Source: DASTEQ01 sp040905185 (GTDB taxonomy: Bacteria > Chloroflexota > Limnocylindria > QHBO01). Taken from it: a DNA stretch of 64,000 nucleotides. Position 1 is the first letter of the stretch. Each line of letters opens with the position of its first letter. The stretch lies in assembly GCA_040905185.1 (NCBI GenBank), contig JBBDRZ010000003.1, positions 396,794 through 460,793 on the forward strand, read 5' to 3'. A program made the position numbers and the translations under genes. This document shows positions 15,745-24,600 of the stretch, piece by piece. The notes beneath the pieces were generated by a model that ran no database searches, was not told the DNA's origin, and worked only from the letters and a program-made list of their open reading frames with translations.

Positions 15745-17148
15745 TCACGGCAGGCCAGCCCTCAGATCGACCGCGGATGCGGTCAAGCCCCGATATTCGC
15801 AGTCGGCCTCGCAGGACGCCTCTCGCACCTCCATGCACCCTGGATAGGCGTGGTACATCTGCGGGCCAATGCCCCCCACACGCTCCAGTCCAGTGACCAG
15901 GCCAACCATCTGCAGAACCTGGTGCGCGGCGACACTCATCCCGAACGGAAACACGTTGCGACGCGAGAGCGCGGCATGCTCCGCCTCCGAAAGGCCGGCG
16001 ATGTACTCGGGATCGTCGAGTTTGCCGTCACGATCAAGGGCGATGTCACTGCGCCGCAGGGCGCCGACGCAGACCAGGCAGCCGTGCTCCGGCCCGGCCG
16101 TCTGGATCCGCCAGTCGATGTGGAGCGGCCGCCCGTCCGGCCTGACTCGCGCCGCGATCCCGCCGTCGACCACCGGGATGAGGTGCGCGTAGGCGAGCGC
16201 GTTGAGCACGTGGCGAGGCAGGGGCCGATCCACGCAAGACAGCAGGACGTCGCACTCGAGGGCCGCGCGATAGCCACGATCGGACAGCAGCGAGGCGGCC
16301 ACGAGCCGGAGATCGATGTCCGCGGCGGTGTGGCTCGAGGCGGTCGCACGGCCGGCGACGGCCACCTTGGACAGCTCGGCGACGACGTCGGCAATCGTCG
16401 CGCCGTGGGTGCGGTCGAGGTTCCTCATCTCGATCAGGTCATGGTCGATGTAGCTGAGCCGGCTCAGGCCCATCCGACTGCACGCTTCGGCCGCCAGGCT
16501 GCCAACGTTGCCGAGCCCTACGATCCCGACGCGGGCGCGGACGATGTTTTCTTGCGCCTCCTTCCCCCACACGCTCAGCGTCTCCCCTAACGCCTGGGTG
16601 GGCATGGCGGGTACGTCGCCCGGGTGGAACGCGATTCGAAGTCGGCGCCCGACAACGCGCACCGTCCTGGCATCGCGCCGCTCGTAGGTCCGCGGGCCAC
16701 TCCGAGCCCAGAACCGGGCACTCCAAGCGCCATCCGTGCCGCGTGTCATGCCGACCAGCGGCAAGCCTGTCCGGCCGGCCACGGCACCGGCCAACCGATC
16801 GCGCTCGGCGACCGTGTCGTCGTCGCTCATCTCCTGCCAGCCCGGACCCGGGTGCCCGTGGAGGAAGGCGATCCCCGCTGCCTCCGGGACCTCCCGAAGC
16901 ACCCGCTCGATGTACTCGGCATGGAATGACGTATTGCCGTGAAGGATCCGCTCGTCCTCGCCCGGCCAGGCGATCGATTCGATGATCGCCGTGTAGCGGC
17001 GGACGCCCACGCTCGGTCGCCAGTACGCGAAGGCGAGGTCCTCCTGGCGCCTCGGCTTGTGCAGGTGCACCCCGAGGGACCGGTCGGTTTCCGCGGTCAT
17101 CGCGACCGACAAGTCGAACGGCTCGAGCTCGGCTACCTGGTAACTCAC
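15745..17148 (-). CDS. JAB-E1 fusion: ThiF-type adenylyltransferase with N-terminal JAMM peptidase, 467 aa
   Basis: The protein activates a ubiquitin-like partner and probably also trims or deconjugates it. Residues ~1-140 form a JAB domain: H97-x-H99-x8-S108-x2-D111, one residue longer than the usual HxHx7SxxD. Residues ~195-450 form the E1/ThiF domain with GLGNVG (211-216), IDHDLIEMRNLDR (adenylate site) and a predicted zinc site formed by C357/C360 and C446/C450. The GTG at 17148 overlaps the E2 stop (GTGA). Known prokaryotic Ubl operons contain the same set of JAB, E1, E2 and Ubl genes. The protein probably acts in the cytoplasm, possibly in defence. Confidence 0.88.
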   Translation of the reverse strand: MSYQVAELEPFDLSVAMTAETDRSLGVHLHKPRRQEDLAFAYWRPSVGVRRYTAIIESIAWPGEDERILHGNTSFHAEYIERVLREVPEAAGIAFLHGHPGPGWQEMSDDDTVAERDRLAGAVAGRTGLPLVGMTRGTDGAWSARFWARSGPRTYERRDARTVRVVGRRLRIAFHPGDVPAMPTQALGETLSVWGKEAQENIVRARVGIVGLGNVGSLAAEACSRMGLSRLSYIDHDLIEMRNLDRTHGATIADVVAELSKVAVAGRATASSHTAADIDLRLVAASLLSDRGYRAALECDVLLSCVDRPLPRHVLNALAYAHLIPVVDGGIAARVRPDGRPLHIDWRIQTAGPEHGCLVCVGALRRSDIALDRDGKLDDPEYIAGLSEAEHAALSRRNVFPFGMSVAAHQVLQMVGLVTGLERVGGIGPQMYHAYPGCMEVREASCEADCEYRGLTASAVDLRAGLP

Positions 17149-17492
17149 GTGTCCTCCGTGAGCACGGTCAGGATGTGCGTCCACAGGCGGGCCGGCGTGG
17201 GCGGGCGGTCGAAGCGCCGACTCCAGTATTGCCAGTCGGGGCCGATCGGGCTGCCCTGCGTGTTGCGGGTGCCCATCGGCAGCAGGGCCGGTCGTGTGTG
17301 GATCGCCGCGGGCGGGATGTACGGCACCGACTCCTCTCGCCGCACGGCGACGTCGCAGGTCCGGCCCGCGAACTCGCCGGTCGGAATCGTGAACGATGTG
17401 ACCGCGATGTAGCGCCCGCCATCGGCTCCGGTGATCGTCTCGACCGTCAGGCCGAGAACCATGAGATAGGCTTCGAACTCGTCCGCCGTCAT
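17145..17492 (-). CDS. E2-like ubiquitin-conjugating fold protein, 115 aa
   Basis: It lies between the Ubl and the JAB-E1 genes, as in prokaryotic Ubl operons with E2/UBC family proteins (Prok-E2 family E type). The sequence has the E2-like order helix (ADEFEAYLMVLGL), beta-meander (YIAVTSFTIPTGEFAGRTCDVAVR), the SVPYIPPAAIHT loop and a C-terminal helix with WSRRF and LWTHIL. The only cysteine is in RTCDVAV, within the meander rather than at the classical active-site position, so the thioester residue is uncertain. ATG at 17492, 8 nt after the Ubl stop. Confidence 0.7.
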   Translation of the reverse strand: MTADEFEAYLMVLGLTVETITGADGGRYIAVTSFTIPTGEFAGRTCDVAVRREESVPYIPPAAIHTRPALLPMGTRNTQGSPIGPDWQYWSRRFDRPPTPARLWTHILTVLTEDT

Positions 17493-17500
17493 GCCGCCGC

Positions 17501-17764
17501 CTAGGAGACCGGGGTGACGCCCTTGAACGTGGCGGTGAAGGCCTCGTCGTCGTGGATCGGCTCGTCGTCGTCGAGGGCAATCTCCTTGCCGCCCTTGTTG
17601 CGGGTCAGGCGGTAGTCCTCGGCCGGGGTGAACCCGGCGCGCTCGAGGATCTGGCGACCGGTCAGCTTGCGCTCGGTCGTCTGCTGCGGCTCGCCGTTGA
17701 CCGAGTAGTGGACGGTCTTCGGCTTGCGCCCGTCCGCGGGCGAGACCTCTTTGGCAGTGTCCAT
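17501..17764 (-). CDS. multiubiquitin-type ubiquitin-like protein, 87 aa
   Basis: The sequence matches the multiubiquitin domain type: YSVNGEPQQTTERKLTGRQI, then LERAGFTPAEDYRLTRN and PIHDDEAFTATFKGVTPVS. One domain is present, preceded by a charged 17-residue N-terminus. The C-terminus does not end in Gly-Gly, so any conjugation would use a different end residue or need trimming. ATG at 17764 with AAAGGA upstream (spacing about 6 nt). It is the first gene of the Ubl-E2-JAB/E1 operon, diverging from immA/irrE. The likely role is the modifier of this pathway. Confidence 0.85.
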   Translation of the reverse strand: MDTAKEVSPADGRKPKTVHYSVNGEPQQTTERKLTGRQILERAGFTPAEDYRLTRNKGGKEIALDDDEPIHDDEAFTATFKGVTPVS

Positions 17765-17862
17765 TGGTGTCCTTTCTCGGCCGCACTCTGCTGCGGCCGC
17801 TGGCTTCGCACGAATGCTCGCGCCGGGTTGCGACAGCTCGTATGTCACGCCAGCGCCAGCGC

Positions 17863-17917
17863 TAGGCTGGGCGCCGTGATCCTTCCACCAGCCATATCGG
17901 AAGCGTCTGACACATGA
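17863..17917 (+). promoter_or_regulatory. leaderless-type promoter and 13-codon upstream ORF overlapping the ImmA start
   Basis: TAGGCT (17863-17868) lies 7 nt before a GTG (17876) that opens a 13-codon frame (MILPPAISEASDT). The frame ends in TGA at 17915-17917 and overlaps the ImmA ATG (17914) as ATGA. The spacing is that of leaderless transcripts seen elsewhere in this window. Translation of the metallopeptidase could therefore be coupled to a mini-ORF. This is inferred from sequence only. Confidence 0.35.
17892..17912. promoter_or_regulatory. shared bipartite motif, copy 1
   Basis: CCATATCGG-N4-GTCTGACA, lying directly before the ImmA start and about 130 bp upstream of the divergent Ubl operon. 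The identical motif with the same N4 spacing occurs at 19543-19563 before the sigma-factor gene. On the minus strand both copies read TGTCAGAC-N4-CCGATATGG toward the Ubl and sigma operons. A common regulator is inferred; the HTH protein or sigma factor encoded here are candidates. Confidence 0.55.
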
Positions 17918-18408
17918 TCAGGTCGGCCCTCATCAAGCGCACCGTCAGCCAGGCCCTGGCCGACGCCGGGATCGCGGGTCCGCCCGTCGATCTCGACCGC
18001 ATAGCATCGCGCGAGGCTCTCGCCATCCGCCGCAAGGCAGCGCTGCCACCCCGGGTCCGGGCGCAATACGCGGCCGACACCGGGGAGATCTCCGTGACGG
18101 ACCTGGATCCCTACCTCGAGCGCTTCCCGATCGCACACGAGCTGGGCCACGCTCTCCTCGAACACGGTGATCAACTCTGCTTCGCCGAGCCAACCGCGGC
18201 GTCCGTTCCGTTGGAGGAAGCCGACCTTGGCGTCGATTACGAGCGCGAGGCGAACGACTTCGCGGGACGGCTCCTCGTCCCGGGACCATGGCTCCGCAAG
18301 GCGGTCGCGGACGGCCGCTCGATCGACGAGATGATGGCGATGTTCATGGCAACGAAGTCTGTCCTGCTGATCGCGATCCAGCGGGAGCGGCTGCTGGCCC
18401 GACTGTAG
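17914..18408 (+). CDS. ImmA/IrrE-family metallo-endopeptidase, 164 aa
   Basis: The zinc-peptidase motif HExxH is in FPIAHELGHALLEHG, with a downstream Glu in YEREANDFAGRLLVP, the standard ImmA/IrrE layout. Such peptidases cut HTH repressors to trigger a response, as ImmA does with ImmR and IrrE with DdrO. An HTH protein and a sigma factor are encoded directly next door on the opposite strand, so repressor cleavage is a plausible link between stress sensing and the Ubl operon. ATG at 17914, overlapping a possible leader ORF. Length is usual for the family. Confidence 0.9.
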   Translation: MIRSALIKRTVSQALADAGIAGPPVDLDRIASREALAIRRKAALPPRVRAQYAADTGEISVTDLDPYLERFPIAHELGHALLEHGDQLCFAEPTAASVPLEEADLGVDYEREANDFAGRLLVPGPWLRKAVADGRSIDEMMAMFMATKSVLLIAIQRERLLARL

Positions 18409-18418
18409 CCGCCCACCT

Positions 18419-19006
18419 TCACCGCGCCTCGCTCATCACCATCGACGCCCAGGCGCGGAACTCGTTCGCCAAGGCCGGCTTCGCTGCGATTGGCACGGGC
18501 GCGGTCGGACTCTCCCTGGGTCGGTAGCCATATGCGAACTCCGATCGGGGCCCAGCGAATTGGATTGCGAGCCAGCGCAGGAACTGGCCACGCCGAACGC
18601 CAAGCAAGTCGAGATACGCCGCGGCCGCGGAGGCCTGCACCTGTAGCCATCCCATCGGACGCTTGCTTTCTATCTGCTCCATCGCGCGCGAGCTGATGCC
18701 AAGCCGCCGCGCCGCGTCCGCGACGCTGAGTCCCGAGGCAACGCGAAGAGCGACGAGATCGGGGTGTTCGATCGATCGGGCTTCGCGAAGCGCGTGCGAT
18801 ATCGCCGCGTCCGCGACCGCGGAACTCAGGTCGGTGGGTCCGGCAAGGGCCTCGATGGCTTCAAGCCATTCATCCGTCGGCTCGAGCTCAGCGGCGGCTG
18901 CTTCGAGCAAACGCTCGAATTCAGGGTCCAGGTCACGCCCGGCGGGTTCAGGGTTGGACGCGAGATCGGCTCGAATCTCGCGCCGGGTCGGTTCCAGATC
19001 GCTCAT
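18419..19006 (-). CDS. XRE-like helix-turn-helix regulator, 195 aa
   Basis: An acidic N-terminal region (~1-85) precedes a helix-turn-helix block, LVALRVASGLSVADAARRLG then ISSRAMEQIESKRP, and a C-terminal helical region. The ATG overlaps the sigma-factor stop (ATGA), so the two are coupled. The order sigma then coupled regulator is typical of anti-sigma or repressor arrangements. Its C-terminus converges on immA with a 10-nt gap. It is a candidate substrate of the metallopeptidase and a candidate binder of the 21-nt motif. Both roles are inference. Confidence 0.75.
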   Translation of the reverse strand: MSDLEPTRREIRADLASNPEPAGRDLDPEFERLLEAAAAELEPTDEWLEAIEALAGPTDLSSAVADAAISHALREARSIEHPDLVALRVASGLSVADAARRLGISSRAMEQIESKRPMGWLQVQASAAAAYLDLLGVRRGQFLRWLAIQFAGPRSEFAYGYRPRESPTAPVPIAAKPALANEFRAWASMVMSEAR

Positions 19007-19539
19007 CGGGCAAGCTCCTCATCGATGCACCCTTGCAGGCGGATGCGGGCTCGGCGCTGCACCTGGTACACGGAGCCCGGCTCGATCTCGAGCAGCTCGC
19101 ACAGCTCATCCACGGTTGTCCCCTCGGCTGTCATTTCCATCACCAGACGATCGCGAGCGAGTGCCTTCTCCAAGCAGCTGCGGAGCGCCCCCACGCGTCG
19201 GGGGTCGGGCGCGGACATTCGCGGGCGCGGGTCGGCCATCCCCTCGTCGACCGGCTCCGTCGACAGCCGGTTCAGCTTCTCGCGGCGATCTGCCGCGAGG
19301 TTGCGCGCTACTCGAAACGCGTAGCGGCGCAGCGATATCCCGCGCGGATTGAGGCCCGGGGCCGCCTTGACCGTCGTGGCCAGCACGTCGTTCCAGATCT
19401 CCTCGGCGTCAGACACGGGGATACCCCGCTTCGCGAGCCACCCGACGATCAATGGCGCATGCCGCGCCTGCCAGTCGCGAAGCGCCTGCTCCTCAAGGAG
19501 GATGATGCCTTCGTGGAGCGCCTCGTCATCCATCCGCAC
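19003..19539 (-). CDS. sigma-70 family (ECF-like) RNA polymerase sigma factor, 178 aa
   Basis: The region 2-like part (residues ~15-85) contains the pattern SDAEEIWNDVLATTVKA and YAFRVARNLAADRREKLNR. Region 4 (~115-175) has LEKALARDRLVMEMTAEGTT, then VDELCELLEIEPGSVYQVQRRARIRL, the -35-recognition helix-turn-helix. Size fits ECF sigma factors. ATG at 19539, with an alternative ATG two codons later. Directly upstream is copy 2 of the 21-nt motif. Downstream is the coupled HTH gene, and upstream (34 nt) a small hypothetical that may be in the same operon. Confidence 0.85.
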   Translation of the reverse strand: MRMDDEALHEGIILLEEQALRDWQARHAPLIVGWLAKRGIPVSDAEEIWNDVLATTVKAAPGLNPRGISLRRYAFRVARNLAADRREKLNRLSTEPVDEGMADPRPRMSAPDPRRVGALRSCLEKALARDRLVMEMTAEGTTVDELCELLEIEPGSVYQVQRRARIRLQGCIDEELAR

Positions 19540-19542
19540 TCT

Positions 19543-19563
19543 CCATATCGGGACGGTCTGACA
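19543..19563. promoter_or_regulatory. shared bipartite motif, copy 2
   Basis: CCATATCGG-N4-GTCTGACA, identical to copy 1 outside the four spacer bases. It lies 3 bp upstream of the sigma-factor start, between that gene and the 151-codon hypothetical. The half-sites are too close together (about 13 bp centre to centre) for ordinary -35/-10 elements, so an operator is more likely. Confidence 0.55.
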
Positions 19564-19573
19564 TGCGTGGGAT

Positions 19574-20008
19574 TCAGTCGAGATCGTCGCTATGGCGATC
19601 TGTCAGGCCGGCCCCGGCGCGAACGAGCCGCCGCAGCCGCGCGTGCAACTGCGCGACGCGTTGCACCGCGTCGTCATCAGCAGACCTGGCTTCCGCGAGG
19701 TTGACCGCTCGCTCGAGGTCGTCGGCAAACGCCTCCACGTCCTCGGGTTCGAGGGTATCGGTCAGCCACTCTGACACATCGGTGGCGGCGATCGCCTCCA
19801 GATCGTCAGCGATCGTCTCGGCCTCGAACCGACACCAACACGGCTCGCCGCGCCGCACTCGGTCGCAATTGGCGAGGACTTCCAGCGGTCTGCCGCCGCG
19901 GCAAACCGGAGGGTCGGCCGTGAGCAGTCGGACGAATGCCGATCGGTCGAAGCGCACGTAGCGATTTGACACCCTCGAATCATCCTCGCTGGCCCGGAGT
20001 CTCGTCAT
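19574..20008 (-). CDS. hypothetical acidic protein, 144 aa
   Basis: Start chosen at ATG 20008 (MTRLRASEDDS); an in-frame ATG lies 7 codons upstream. The N-terminal half has four cysteines (PPVCRGG, ANCDRV, EPCWCRF), possibly metal-binding. The C-terminal half is acidic and helical (EWLTDTLEPEDVEAFADDLE). No family recognised. It precedes the sigma factor by 34 nt and may belong to its operon. Confidence 0.5.
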   Translation of the reverse strand: MTRLRASEDDSRVSNRYVRFDRSAFVRLLTADPPVCRGGRPLEVLANCDRVRRGEPCWCRFEAETIADDLEAIAATDVSEWLTDTLEPEDVEAFADDLERAVNLAEARSADDDAVQRVAQLHARLRRLVRAGAGLTDRHSDDLD

Positions 20009-20202
20009 GGGAGACGGCGATGCGCGCAAGGACGGGCGGGCGAATACATCGGTGACACCCTCACGGTCGATGCTGCGGGCGTGCTCCCGTGTGGCCCTCA
20101 GGCCTACCCGTCAGTCCCGGGAGCGGGTCGCGGCTCGTATTGAATGCACGCATGCCTGTCAGCGCATGAATCGTTGGCGATAAATCCGTCCCGCCGCGGC
20201 CG

Positions 20203-20215
20203 TAGACTGGCCGCC
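20203..20215 (+). promoter_or_regulatory. leaderless-type promoter of the PLD gene
   Basis: TAGACT (20203-20208) is followed by 7 nt and the ATG at 20216. No Shine-Dalgarno is present between them. The same geometry occurs at 6706 and 27841. Confidence 0.4.
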
Positions 20216-21388
20216 ATGGCCAGCTTCGCCGACGGCAAGATCGAGGCGTACGTCGGGCCGGTCGAGCTCGGAGCCGCCGATAACCTCGAGCAGGTCATCG
20301 TTGACTTCATCGCCGGCGCCAAGCAGTCCCTGGACATCGCCATCCAGGAGCTCGACTCGCGGACCATCGCGCAGGCCATCCTCGACGCCCGCTGGCGTGG
20401 CGTGCGGGTGCAGATGTTCATCGAGCAGGACTACATCCGCAGCGAGCTGCGCGGCACACCGCCGGCGCCTCCCACGCCCCACCCAGGCGAAACGCCGGCT
20501 CAGGCCTTGGAGCGGGTGCAGTGGCTGAGGGACGACACCGAACTGGCCATCAACCGCCAGATCCTGGCCGCCCTATTGCGCTCAGACATTGAGATCAAGG
20601 GCGACTACAACCCCAAGATCTTCCACCAGAAGTTCATCCTGCGCGACTACGGCGCCAGAGCGGTGGCAACGTCAGCCCTACTGACCGGGTCGGCCAACTT
20701 CACGACGACCGACACCCATCGCAACCTCAACAACGTGGTCATCTTCCACAACGCCCACGTCTGCCGGCAGTACCTGACCGAGGTCGAGCAGCTCAGACAG
20801 GGCTCCTTCGGCCGCGGGAAGCACGGTGCGGTGCCGGCGACGTATGACCTCGGTGGTGTACCGGTGCGGGTGCTGTTCGCCCCCGACCACACGCCAGAGC
20901 TTGAGATTGTGAAGCAGATCCTCAAGGGCTCCGAAGCACAGCCCGAGGAGTGCTACTTCGCGATCTTCACCTTCGCCGGCTCATCGGGCATCGACGACGC
21001 CCTGCTGGCCATGGCCCGCGGCGGGATGAAGGTCTACGGTGTCCTGGATCGGGGCCAGGCGTCCCAGCAGTGGGCGGCGCCCAAGTGGCTGAAGCATCAG
21101 AACATCAAGCTCTACCTGCCCAAGAAGGCGGGAGCCTTCGCCAACCTGCGGAAGCTGCACCACAAGCTGATGGTGATCGATGAGCTGATTGTGGTGGCTG
21201 GCTCGTACAACTACACGGAGCCGGCGAATCTGTACAACGACGAGAACATCTTCGTCATGGGCTCGACCCACGAGGAGGTCTCAGGGGTCGATGTGGAGGT
21301 CAGTCCGACCCGGAAGCTGGGGCGGTTCTTCAAGGCCGAGATCGAGCGCATCATCGGCCTAAGCGAGCCGTACGACCCGGCCGCGTAG
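20216..21388 (+). CDS. phospholipase D-like protein with two HKD motifs, 390 aa
   Basis: Both catalytic HxKxxxxD motifs are present: FHQKFILRD (H137) and LHHKLMVID (H315), each with the downstream Gly-Ser/Asn block (LLTGSANFTTTD; VAGSYNYTEPAN). The protein lacks a signal peptide and membrane helices, so it is cytoplasmic. Members of the superfamily include phospholipases, nucleases (Nuc, bacterial defence and restriction enzymes) and phosphotransferases; the substrate cannot be told from sequence. The ATG at 20216 was chosen because the motif AVGPVEL-like N-terminus begins there and a leaderless promoter precedes it. It stands alone. Confidence 0.85.
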   Translation: MASFADGKIEAYVGPVELGAADNLEQVIVDFIAGAKQSLDIAIQELDSRTIAQAILDARWRGVRVQMFIEQDYIRSELRGTPPAPPTPHPGETPAQALERVQWLRDDTELAINRQILAALLRSDIEIKGDYNPKIFHQKFILRDYGARAVATSALLTGSANFTTTDTHRNLNNVVIFHNAHVCRQYLTEVEQLRQGSFGRGKHGAVPATYDLGGVPVRVLFAPDHTPELEIVKQILKGSEAQPEECYFAIFTFAGSSGIDDALLAMARGGMKVYGVLDRGQASQQWAAPKWLKHQNIKLYLPKKAGAFANLRKLHHKLMVIDELIVVAGSYNYTEPANLYNDENIFVMGSTHEEVSGVDVEVSPTRKLGRFFKAEIERIIGLSEPYDPAA

Positions 21389-21438
21389 GCGTCCACCGGG
21401 AGGAATTCGAGCCAGCGATCTCCTGATCCAGAGTCGGG
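21389..21438 (-). other. degenerate tRNA-Gln(CUG)-like 3' half
   Basis: Read on the minus strand, 21438-21422 looks like an anticodon arm with the loop CTCTGGA (anticodon CUG), one mismatch in the stem. About 6 nt later a T-loop-like CTCGAAT appears, but its stem does not pair. No D-arm or acceptor partner is present. It may be a decayed attachment-site remnant. The rest of 21439-21618 shows nothing recognisable. Confidence 0.25.
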
Positions 21439-21618
21439 TGACCGATTTTCGCGATTCCTCGGCCCGTCATGAGCACGAAATCCACCGATTTCTGTCCCCC
21501 AATTTTACCGAGTCTGGTGACCCATGGCAAACGTGGTCAGGTTCCCACGAGCGGGTCACCTGACTCGCCAACTCCAATTGCAGGTCGCACCGCCGACCCG
21601 TATCGGCTCGACGTCGCC

Positions 21619-24600
21619 TCAGCGCTGGGCTAGCTGTCGGAGGCGAGGGACGACTACCATGTATCCGACTTGCTCGGCGAGGGCCAGCGCCTCTCTGGCG
21701 ATCGCGGCCGCGTCGGCCGCGCCTCTCGCAGCGGCGAGCTCCGCCCGCGCCAACTCGGCCTCGGGCCGATTGCTGGGAAAGGCCTCGGCGAGCGCACGGT
21801 CCACGAAAGGCTCCGCGGCCTCGAGATCCCCACGGGCGACAAGCACCACGGCCAGACGGGCGGCGGCCGTGGAGGCGTGCAGCGGCATGTTCTGGGCGAG
21901 GCTAAGGGCCCGCCGCAGGTGGAGCTCCGCCTCCTCGATCTCTCCGGCGTCCTTCCGGAGGCCCCCGAGGACCCAGAGGGCGTGACACGTCCATTCCCGG
22001 TGGCCGAGGCGCTCGGCGATCACCAGGGCCCGTTTGGCATCCGCCACGGCCTCGGGGTGCCGACCGAGGCCGGAATGGGTCATGGCGCGGGCGATGAGGG
22101 CGTAGCTCTCGTCCTCGAGCTGGCCGAGGGCCTGCGCCAGGCGGAGCGCTTCCTCGGCCTCTGGTAGACCTTCCTCCGGCCGCCCCATGAGGGCGAGCAT
22201 GCCGCCCCTGCTGGCCCGGGGGTTTCCCGCCCGCAGCAGGTTGCCGGAGTCCACGAAGAGGCGGGCGGCCCGGTCGAGGGCTTCAGCAGCCTCAAGGAAC
22301 CGGCCAGCGAGCACGCTCGCCATTCCCCGGGCATCGACGATCCCGGCCACACCCTCGATGTCTCCGAGCCGCTCGTAGAGCGGGAGGGCCTCCGCGAACC
22401 TGCCCTCCGCCCGCTCGAAGTCTCTCCGGTTCATGTCGACGATGCCACCCACGAAGAGGGCGTCCGCGAGGGCCTTCGGGTGGTCGCCGGCCTCCGTGAT
22501 GGCCACATCGACCAGCTCGGCGGCGCGCGCGTAGTCCTGGGCCCCGGAGGTGAGCATGGCCATCCGGGACAGGATCACCGAGCGGTCGGGGCCCGACGGC
22601 ATGCTGGCCAGGAGGCGCTCCAGATCCGCCCGTGCCCCGGTCAGGTTACCCGTCCGTCTCCTGGCCTCGGACCGGGCCTCGAGCAGCGCCCTCTGGGTCG
22701 CCGAGGCGGGCTCCAGCCGGAGGCCCTCGTCCGCCAGACGCACGGCCTCGTGGTTGGCGAATCGCTCGAGGCGTCGGCCAGCGGCCTCCGCGTACGCGAC
22801 GGCGGCTTGCTCAGCGTCTCCCGCCCCGAGGAGATGGGTCGCTAGCTCCGCTGGATCTGCCTCGCTCTTGTCCAGGGCGGAGGCCAGTCGGGCGTGGAGG
22901 GCCCCTTTCTCCTCGCGGGAGAGGCGAGCGACGATGGTCTCGCCGATCACGTCGTGGGCCACGGTCCATCCGTGCTCGCCGAGCCGGACGAGGTGCGCGC
23001 GGGCCAGCCCATCGAGCGTCCCGAGGACCAGCGGCTGGGCCATACCCGCGGCCCCGATCAGGATGCGTGGAGGCGCCTCGCGCCCGAGCAGCGCAAGGAG
23101 GCGAAGAACCTCCTTCCGGGGCCGCGGAACCGACTCGACACGGAGCTCGATGGCCCGCCGCTGGCCCGTCCTCGCGATCCGGGCGACCAGTCGGCGGTCG
23201 AAGCAGGGCTGGGCGCGCCACGGTCCCCGCTCAGCGGGTTCGACCAGCCCGTGCGCGGCCAGACTTCGGAGGACCTCATTGATGGAGAGCGGCATCCGGT
23301 CTGTCTCAGCGGCGACGAGGTCGGCGAGATCGGGGTCGTCGAGGATCTCCTGGACGGCCTCGGGAGAGAGCGGCCCCAGGTCGATCATCGTCACCGTGGC
23401 CCTGCCGGCGAGCCCAGCCAGGGAGGCCTCCACCGGTCCGTCGGCATCCACCTCCTCGGGCCGATACGCGACCACGAGGCGCAGCCCCGGGACCCGGTCG
23501 GCCAGCAGGTGGAGCAGCCCCAGACTCGTCGCGTCCGCCCACTGGATGTCGTCCGCCGAGACAGCCAGAGCGGAAGTGGCGACAGCGGCCAGCACCTTCA
23601 CGGCTCCCTGCATGGAGAGGGCGCGACGGGTCTCCGGGTCGGCCGGCGTCTCGCGCACTTCGCGGATCTCTCCCAGTTCCGGGACGATGCCGACGAGGGC
23701 CCCGGCCTCCAGGTCCGAGAGGGCGCCCGCGACTTCCACGTCTCGAAGGATTGCCTCGCGGAGGAGGCTGCGAGCCAGGCTCCAGGGATGGTCCCGCTCC
23801 GGGCGGAAGGCCCTGGTGGAGAGGATCGGGACAGGTGCCCGAGCCTCCGCTTCCGCCAGGAGCCGGCTCTTCCCGGCCCCGGCGTGACCCGAGACCACCA
23901 CGACACCGCCCGCGGCCAGCGCTCGAAGGAGCGTGGCAAGCTCGAACTCCCGGCCAACGAAGGGCATCTCCGCGGCCGGCGCGGGTGCGAGCGGGGTGGT
24001 CGTCACCGATCGGGTGGCGGGGACGATCTCCCCTCGGAGGACCCGGAGATGAAGGTCCTGGGCGGTCGTGGACGGGTCGACGCCCAGCTCGTCGGCCAGG
24101 CGGCACCGGAACGCCTCGAAGGCCGAGAGCGCGGCGGCGGCGTCCCCGGAGGCTGCCAGGGCCTCCACCAGGAGCAGGTGCGCAGCTTCGCGAAGGGGCT
24201 CCAAAGCGGCCGCTCGACCGGCGAAGGCCGCCGCCCCCGCGGCGTCGCCGAGGGCGAGGGCTGCGGCGGATCCTCCTTCCAGGCCTTCCACGTGCGCGAG
24301 GGAGAGTTCGCGCCGGTATTCCTGGGCCCACTCAGCGTAGGCGTCTTCGGCCAGGGGCTCACCGCCCCATTCCGCCTGGGCCGAGACGAAGGCCTCCAGC
24401 GCCTCGCGAAACCGGCCCGCGACCAGATGTTTGCGCCCGGCCTCCGCCCGGGCCCGGAAGACCTCCGCGTCAATCTGGCAGCGGCTGTCGTCGGCGAAGA
24501 AGTAGCCACCGGAGCCTGCCATGATGAGGGAGGGATTCCCGAGGGCGTGCCGGGCCCGACTGGCCAGGATCTTGAGATTCGCCGCCGGGTCGGCCGGTAG

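Noticed and set aside
17149..17580. Long N-terminal extension of the JAB-E1 protein
   Set aside because: It is an Arg/Pro/His-rich shadow of the E2 and Ubl genes; the GTGA overlap at 17148 gives a better start.
19543..19563. The shared motif read as an ECF -35/-10 promoter
   Set aside because: The two half-sites are only about 13 bp apart centre to centre, too close for -35/-10 elements; operator is preferred.
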